Shown piece by piece: positions 5,978-5,989 of a stretch of 5,989 nt of DNA. Source of the DNA: Alphaproteobacteria bacterium (GTDB lineage Bacteria > Pseudomonadota > Alphaproteobacteria > ATCC43930 > CGMCC-115725); NCBI GenBank assembly GCA_017353855.1, contig JAFMSA010000282.1, positions 1 through 5,989 of the forward strand. Reading direction: 5' to 3'. A program made the position numbers and the translations under genes. How positions within the stretch are numbered: the first letter of the stretch is position 1; each line of letters begins with the position of its first letter. The notes under the pieces were generated by a model. It was given only the letters and a program-made list of their open reading frames with translations. It was not told where the DNA came from and did no database searches.

Positions 5978-5989
5978 GTAGGAAAGACT

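Noticed and set aside
1..5989. CRISPR arrays, tRNA and rRNA genes
   Set aside because: No regularly spaced repeats, no cloverleaf with a TTCGA-type arm and acceptor pairing, and no rRNA-like blocks were seen by eye on either strand.

Overview
The window looks like chromosomal DNA from a GC-rich alphaproteobacterium. Hyphomicrobiales (Bradyrhizobium- or Rhodoplanes-like) is my best guess, from the codon use and protein style; no rRNA or marker gene is present to confirm it. All convincing genes lie on the minus strand, so in transcription order the window reads from right to left.

Layout in transcription order: (1) 5038-5964 encodes a 308-residue protein of unknown function made of two diverged copies of one ~130-residue domain. 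It has a good AGGAG ribosome binding site and is followed at once by a strong two-tier inverted repeat (4990-5028). (2) 4074-4904 encodes an LLM-class (luciferase-like, flavin or F420 dependent) oxidoreductase. A perfect 7-bp-arm, 25-bp inverted repeat lies about 30 bases before its start codon. (3) 3462-4012 is the decayed remains of a glycosidase-like beta-propeller gene. Recognisable protein can be followed only by switching reading frame at least three times, and the C-terminal half of the family is missing. (4) 1751-3367 encodes an intact FAD-dependent GMC oxidoreductase (choline/alcohol dehydrogenase type) with all the usual motifs. (5) 1-1750 holds no gene I can support. It contains protein-like minus-strand stretches broken across frames (about 700-1350), a hairpin like an IS200/IS605 right end (1617-1646) and a compact nested palindrome in a locally AT-rich patch (384-405). 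I read it as a graveyard of decayed genes and mobile-element ends.

How the genes might work together: an FAD alcohol oxidoreductase, a flavin/F420 oxidoreductase and a two-domain protein of unknown function, all on one strand, would fit a small catabolic locus acting on an unidentified alcohol or ring compound. The 133-base gap, the stem-loop and the palindrome between the unknown gene and the LLM gene, and the pseudogene between the LLM and GMC genes, argue against one tight operon. No CRISPR array, tRNA, rRNA or intact transposase was seen. The least described item is the duplicated-domain protein at the right edge.
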